From the NCBI GenBank assembly GCA_964458665.1, contig CAYWOO010000218.1, positions 1-16,240 of the forward strand: DNA of 16,240 bases. Direction: 5' to 3'. The DNA is from JANXYW01 sp964458665 (GTDB taxonomy: Bacteria > Chloroflexota > Dehalococcoidia > DSTF01 > JACRBR01). Under the pieces are notes generated by a model. That model was given only the letters and a program-made list of their open reading frames with translations, had not been told where the DNA came from and ran no database searches. Below are positions 13,201 through 16,240 of this stretch, one piece after another; positions within the stretch are counted from its first letter, which is position 1, and each line of letters begins with the position of its first letter. Position numbers and translations under genes: made by a program.

Positions 13201-15066
13201 CTACCGCGCCCGCCATGCCGGATGCGTCGCGTCCAGCCATACATCCGCCAGCGTCTCGTTGCGCCCGTACCACACCGGAAGCGATGCGTTGCGCACGTAC
13301 CCCCAACGCAGCCGCCGCTCGACTGGCGCGCAGAACTCCAGCCGCGCGTTCGCCTTTGCCAGCAGGTAATCCTGCACGTCGAGGCCGAGCTTTCGGCGCG
13401 CGTCGCCGTCAAATTCCGCCCGCGACTTGTCGAGCGTCGCGTCGACCTGTGGGTCCTGCAGCCGGTATGAGTTCATCGGCTGGCCGCTGCGGAACTGCGC
13501 GTAGAGCCAATCATCCAGGTCCACGCCGCCGTCCTCCATCGCGAATGTAAACGGCGCCACACCCTCGGTCGCTCCCTCGACGTTCCGCGCCAGCGCTGAC
13601 GCAATCAGCACCTGGCCGCTGGGATCGGTCGTCGCTTTGACCTGCGCTCCTAACACGTCGGAAAGCTGCCGGATGATCGTATCTACCGCGCGCTCCGGAA
13701 TGGCCTTCGGCACCCCGGCGAAGGTCACGTGCAGCTCCGTGGGCGCACCAGGCGTCGCTGCCGCCCACAACTGCCTTGCCGTCGCGATGTCCTCCGCGCG
13801 CCCGGCCTGATCGGCGCGATAGCCCGGCCGCCGCGCCAGATCGTCGCCCGGGATAGCCCACCGCTCCATGACGGGCGCGATCGGGCCGCTGAGTTGCGCC
13901 GACGGCCGCCCATCCATCGACGGGTACAGCACATCGACAAGGGCCGCGCGGTCGATCGCAAGATGGATCGCGCGCCGCACGCGATTGTCGTTGAACGGCT
14001 TCCGGTCAAGCAGGAATCGGCTTGCAAGGAACCCGCCCGCTCCCGTCTCGTCCAGCGCGATGTCCGCGAGATTCGTCTTTCGCTCGCTGTCCAGCACCGC
14101 CGGATCGGCGAAGCCGGTCGCGTCGACGAGGCGGCGCTGGAATGCCGCTCTCTGGAACGCATCCTCCTGCGGCGAGAAGTAGGACACGTACTCGTCGAGG
14201 AAGGGGCGCCCCGTGCCGGCGCCGCGCGGATTGTCGTCACGCGCGAACCATGACGGATTCCGCTGCAGTCGCACCGCGATGCCCTGCTCGAACGAGTCCA
14301 GCATGAAGGGCCCGCTGCCGATCATCGCCGCGTCCGTCGCCAGGTGGTCCGTACGGTCGGCGATGTCCGCCGGCACGATGAACGCATGGCGGCCCGCCAG
14401 GAAGTTCAGGAACGGCGCAACTGGCGTCTTCGTCGTGATCACCACGGTCCGGGCGTCACGAGCCTCGACCTTGTCGATCACATCCCAGTTGCCGCGACGG
14501 AAGAAGAGGTGCCCCTGCGGGCTGTTCTTGTTCAGTTGGCGCTCGATGCTGTACTTCACGTCACTCGCCGTGAGCGTTCGCCCAGCGGTCTGCGGGTACG
14601 CCCTGCGGAACTTCGGCGAGTCGTGAAACGCCACGCCCGCGCGCAGGCGGATGACGTACGTCGTGCGGTCCGGCTGCTCAGGCATGCCCGCCGCCAGATC
14701 GGGCGTCAGCGTCCCCGCGCGCTCGTCGTCGTAGCGCAGCAGCTTGCTGAACACCGCGGAGTGCATGTTCGCTACCGGCCCCATCTGCGTCTGATGCGGA
14801 TCGAGCGTGTCGCACTGCATCGCGTCGAAGTTGTAGACGCGCAGGGAGCCGCCGCGCGTGCCCACGGGCGATGCGGGCGGTGTCGCCGACTCCGCAAGCA
14901 CGTCGCTGCGCTTCTTCGACTTCGCGCGTTCGTTCCACCCGACGATCGCCGCGCCGGCTGCCGCGGCGGATATCGCTGCCGAGGCAGCGAGAAAGCTGCG
15001 GCGGCTGACGCGGTGCAGCGCCGCGCGCGATCGTGTCGATGGGTCGTGAGGGTCGGGCAGCGTCAT
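13201..15066 (-). CDS. Tat-exported ABC transporter solute-binding protein, family 5
   Basis: The 621-residue protein begins with a twin-arginine signal: SRRSFLA with R22-R23, then an alanine-rich hydrophobic core (AASAAISAAAAGAAIVGW). There is no lipobox cysteine. The mature part has the SBP_bac_5 layout used for oligopeptides, nickel or other solutes: GGSLRVYNFD, TLDPHQTQMG, FSKLLRYDD, LTPDLAAGMPEQ, TYVIRLRAGVAFHD, TASDVKYSIER, GSGPFMLDSFEQG, and FNDNRVRRAIHLAIDRAALVD. The ligand cannot be assigned. No permease or ATPase genes adjoin it, so it may be an orphan binding protein. ATG 15066 has only a distant GGAG upstream; a downstream start would lose the Tat motif. Confidence 0.9.
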   Translation of the reverse strand: MTLPDPHDPSTRSRAALHRVSRRSFLAASAAISAAAAGAAIVGWNERAKSKKRSDVLAESATPPASPVGTRGGSLRVYNFDAMQCDTLDPHQTQMGPVANMHSAVFSKLLRYDDERAGTLTPDLAAGMPEQPDRTTYVIRLRAGVAFHDSPKFRRAYPQTAGRTLTASDVKYSIERQLNKNSPQGHLFFRRGNWDVIDKVEARDARTVVITTKTPVAPFLNFLAGRHAFIVPADIADRTDHLATDAAMIGSGPFMLDSFEQGIAVRLQRNPSWFARDDNPRGAGTGRPFLDEYVSYFSPQEDAFQRAAFQRRLVDATGFADPAVLDSERKTNLADIALDETGAGGFLASRFLLDRKPFNDNRVRRAIHLAIDRAALVDVLYPSMDGRPSAQLSGPIAPVMERWAIPGDDLARRPGYRADQAGRAEDIATARQLWAAATPGAPTELHVTFAGVPKAIPERAVDTIIRQLSDVLGAQVKATTDPSGQVLIASALARNVEGATEGVAPFTFAMEDGGVDLDDWLYAQFRSGQPMNSYRLQDPQVDATLDKSRAEFDGDARRKLGLDVQDYLLAKANARLEFCAPVERRLRWGYVRNASLPVWYGRNETLADVWLDATHPAWRAR

Positions 15067-15120
15067 CGAGGTCGCAGCACTCCGTGTGGGCCGTGGGTCA
15101 CGGTGGCACGTTCATGGATG

Positions 15121-16240
15121 CTAAACAGGAGTCAATTCCGGTTCGGGTTCGGGCACGGATGACTCGACTGCCTCGATGTCGCCCTTCCAGTCGCACACCG
15201 TACACTTCGCGGTCGTCTTCGTAGCGACCACGGCGAGGCCTCCGCAGGAGGGACACCCCGTCTTCAACGGTCGTGTCCAACTCGTGAAATCACATTTCGG
15301 GTAGTTGGCACAAGAGTAGAAGATACGTCCGCGCTTGCTCTTCTTCTCGACGATATCGCCGCCATCCTTCGGGCAGTCGACGCCCACCTTCTTGAGAATC
15401 GGCCGCGAGCCCTTGCATTCCGGATACTTCGAGCACGCGAGGAACTGTCCGAAGCGCCCACGCTTCACGACCATCTGCGATTCGCACAGGTCGCACTTCT
15501 CGTCGCTCATCGCCGGCTGCTGCGCCGCCTCGTCGCCGACCGGCCGCGTGTGCTTGCACTCCGGGAACCCCGTGCACGCGAGGAACTGTCCGAAGCGTCC
15601 CCAACGCAGAATCATCGGCTCCTCGCACGTTTCGCACTTCTCGTCGGTCTGCTCTTCGATGCGCGGCGCGTCGGCGGCAGCGTCGAGTGCGACCTTGAGC
15701 GGGTCGTAGAACTCCTTCACGACCGGCGGCCACGTGCGCTCGCCGTTCGCCACGTCGTCCAGCTCGTCTTCCATGCGCGCCGTGAAGCCCACATCGACGA
15801 CCGCCGGAAAGTGCTCCGTCAACATGTCGCTGACGACGAATCCCAACTCCTCCGGTTTCAGCGCGCGGCCGTCCTTCTTTACGTAGTTGCGGTCCTGGAT
15901 CGTCGACATGATCGCCGCGTACGTCGACGGTCGGCCGATGCCGTTCTCTTCCAGCGCCTTCACCAGCGTCGCTTCGGTGAATCGCGGTGGCGGCTCCGTG
16001 AAGTGTTGATCCGGCGTCACCCGCAACATACGGAGCAGATATCCGTCATTGAGGTCCGGCAGCGTCTTCTCTGCGTCCTCATCTTCCCCGGTATCGCGCC
16101 CTTCGATGTACACCTGCCGGAAACCGGGGAAGCGCATGTGGCTCGCCGATGCGCGCAGCAGGTACGGCGCGGGCTGCGTGTCCACGGCGGCATCGATCTC
16201 GGCGCTCACCTGGTCGAACACCGCGTCGGCCATCTGGCTG
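15121..16240 (-). CDS. topA: DNA topoisomerase I, C-terminal part (5' end outside window)
   Basis: The frame is open to the right window edge, so the N-terminal Toprim domain and catalytic tyrosine are missing from view. Visible are HMRFPGFRQVYIEG, the conserved FTEATLVKALEENGIGRPST and YAAIMSTIQDRNYV of type IA enzymes, and LGFVVSDMLTEHFPAVVDVGFTA. Then come four zinc-ribbon-type modules: CETC...CTGFPEC, CDLC...CSKYPEC, CPKDGG...CANYPKC (second cysteine replaced by aspartate) and CPSCGG...CTVC. The enzyme relaxes negative supercoils. The tail ends in EPEPELTPV. The first in-frame ATG in the window is at 16233 but is internal. Stop TAG at 15121-15123. Confidence 0.97.
   Translation of the reverse strand, partial: SQMADAVFDQVSAEIDAAVDTQPAPYLLRASASHMRFPGFRQVYIEGRDTGEDEDAEKTLPDLNDGYLLRMLRVTPDQHFTEPPPRFTEATLVKALEENGIGRPSTYAAIMSTIQDRNYVKKDGRALKPEELGFVVSDMLTEHFPAVVDVGFTARMEDELDDVANGERTWPPVVKEFYDPLKVALDAAADAPRIEEQTDEKCETCEEPMILRWGRFGQFLACTGFPECKHTRPVGDEAAQQPAMSDEKCDLCESQMVVKRGRFGQFLACSKYPECKGSRPILKKVGVDCPKDGGDIVEKKSKRGRIFYSCANYPKCDFTSWTRPLKTGCPSCGGLAVVATKTTAKCTVCDWKGDIEAVESSVPEPEPELTPV

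Noticed and set aside
15082..15110. GTGGG-rich heptamer-like stretch before the solute-binding protein gene
   Set aside because: Only two neighbouring units resemble each other; not better than chance in GC-rich DNA.

Overview
The window is GC-rich bacterial chromosome with dense, tightly spaced genes. The split P-protein glycine cleavage operon, the LarA-family racemase, the AMIN-like lipoprotein, the RNHCP zinc protein, flavin-dependent ThyX and a topoisomerase I with several zinc ribbons together suggest a Chloroflexota-like lineage. This is an inference from family composition; no 16S or ribosomal protein gene is present. No phage, transposase, CRISPR array or known defence system is visible.

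Layout, left to right. A tRNA-Leu(CAA) (5-92, minus) and a SAM-dependent methyltransferase (179-829, minus) come first. A divergent plus-strand unit follows: a good sigma70-type promoter (892-921), a 22-codon leader ORF, a long-range hairpin and a strong intrinsic terminator (1163-1194), all upstream of an RNHCP-domain protein (1332-1727). This looks like an attenuated leader. Next is the glycine cleavage operon gcvT-gcvH-gcvPA-gcvPB (1834-6386, plus), probably one transcript; gcvPA and gcvPB overlap by ATGA. The L protein is not in the window.

After the operon, a DUF4242 protein (minus) and an adenylate cyclase-TPR fusion (6796-8220, plus) are divergently transcribed. The remaining genes are all on the minus strand. 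Read in transcription order from the right edge they are: topA (5' end outside the window), a Tat-exported solute-binding protein, a short A24 prepilin peptidase, thyX, and then a likely larA / AMIN-like lipoprotein / SGNH-hydrolase lipoprotein operon. Downstream of that operon is a start-less coding remnant (8261-8434).

The most unusual signal is not a gene. Short tandem arrays with an exact 7-base period, each with a different unit sequence, occur at four places. Three are in the gcv operon: between gcvH and gcvPA, at the 5' end of gcvPB, and as an in-frame inverted pair inside gcvPB that adds roughly two dozen residues. The fourth lies between the prepilin peptidase and thyX. Two palindromes sharing a C-TTCA-G loop (2959-2980, 11204-11231) look like a separate REP-like family. 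Other points of interest are the attenuator-like leader, a second copy of the last eight codons of gcvPB at 8232-8258, and an altered signature motif in ThyX.
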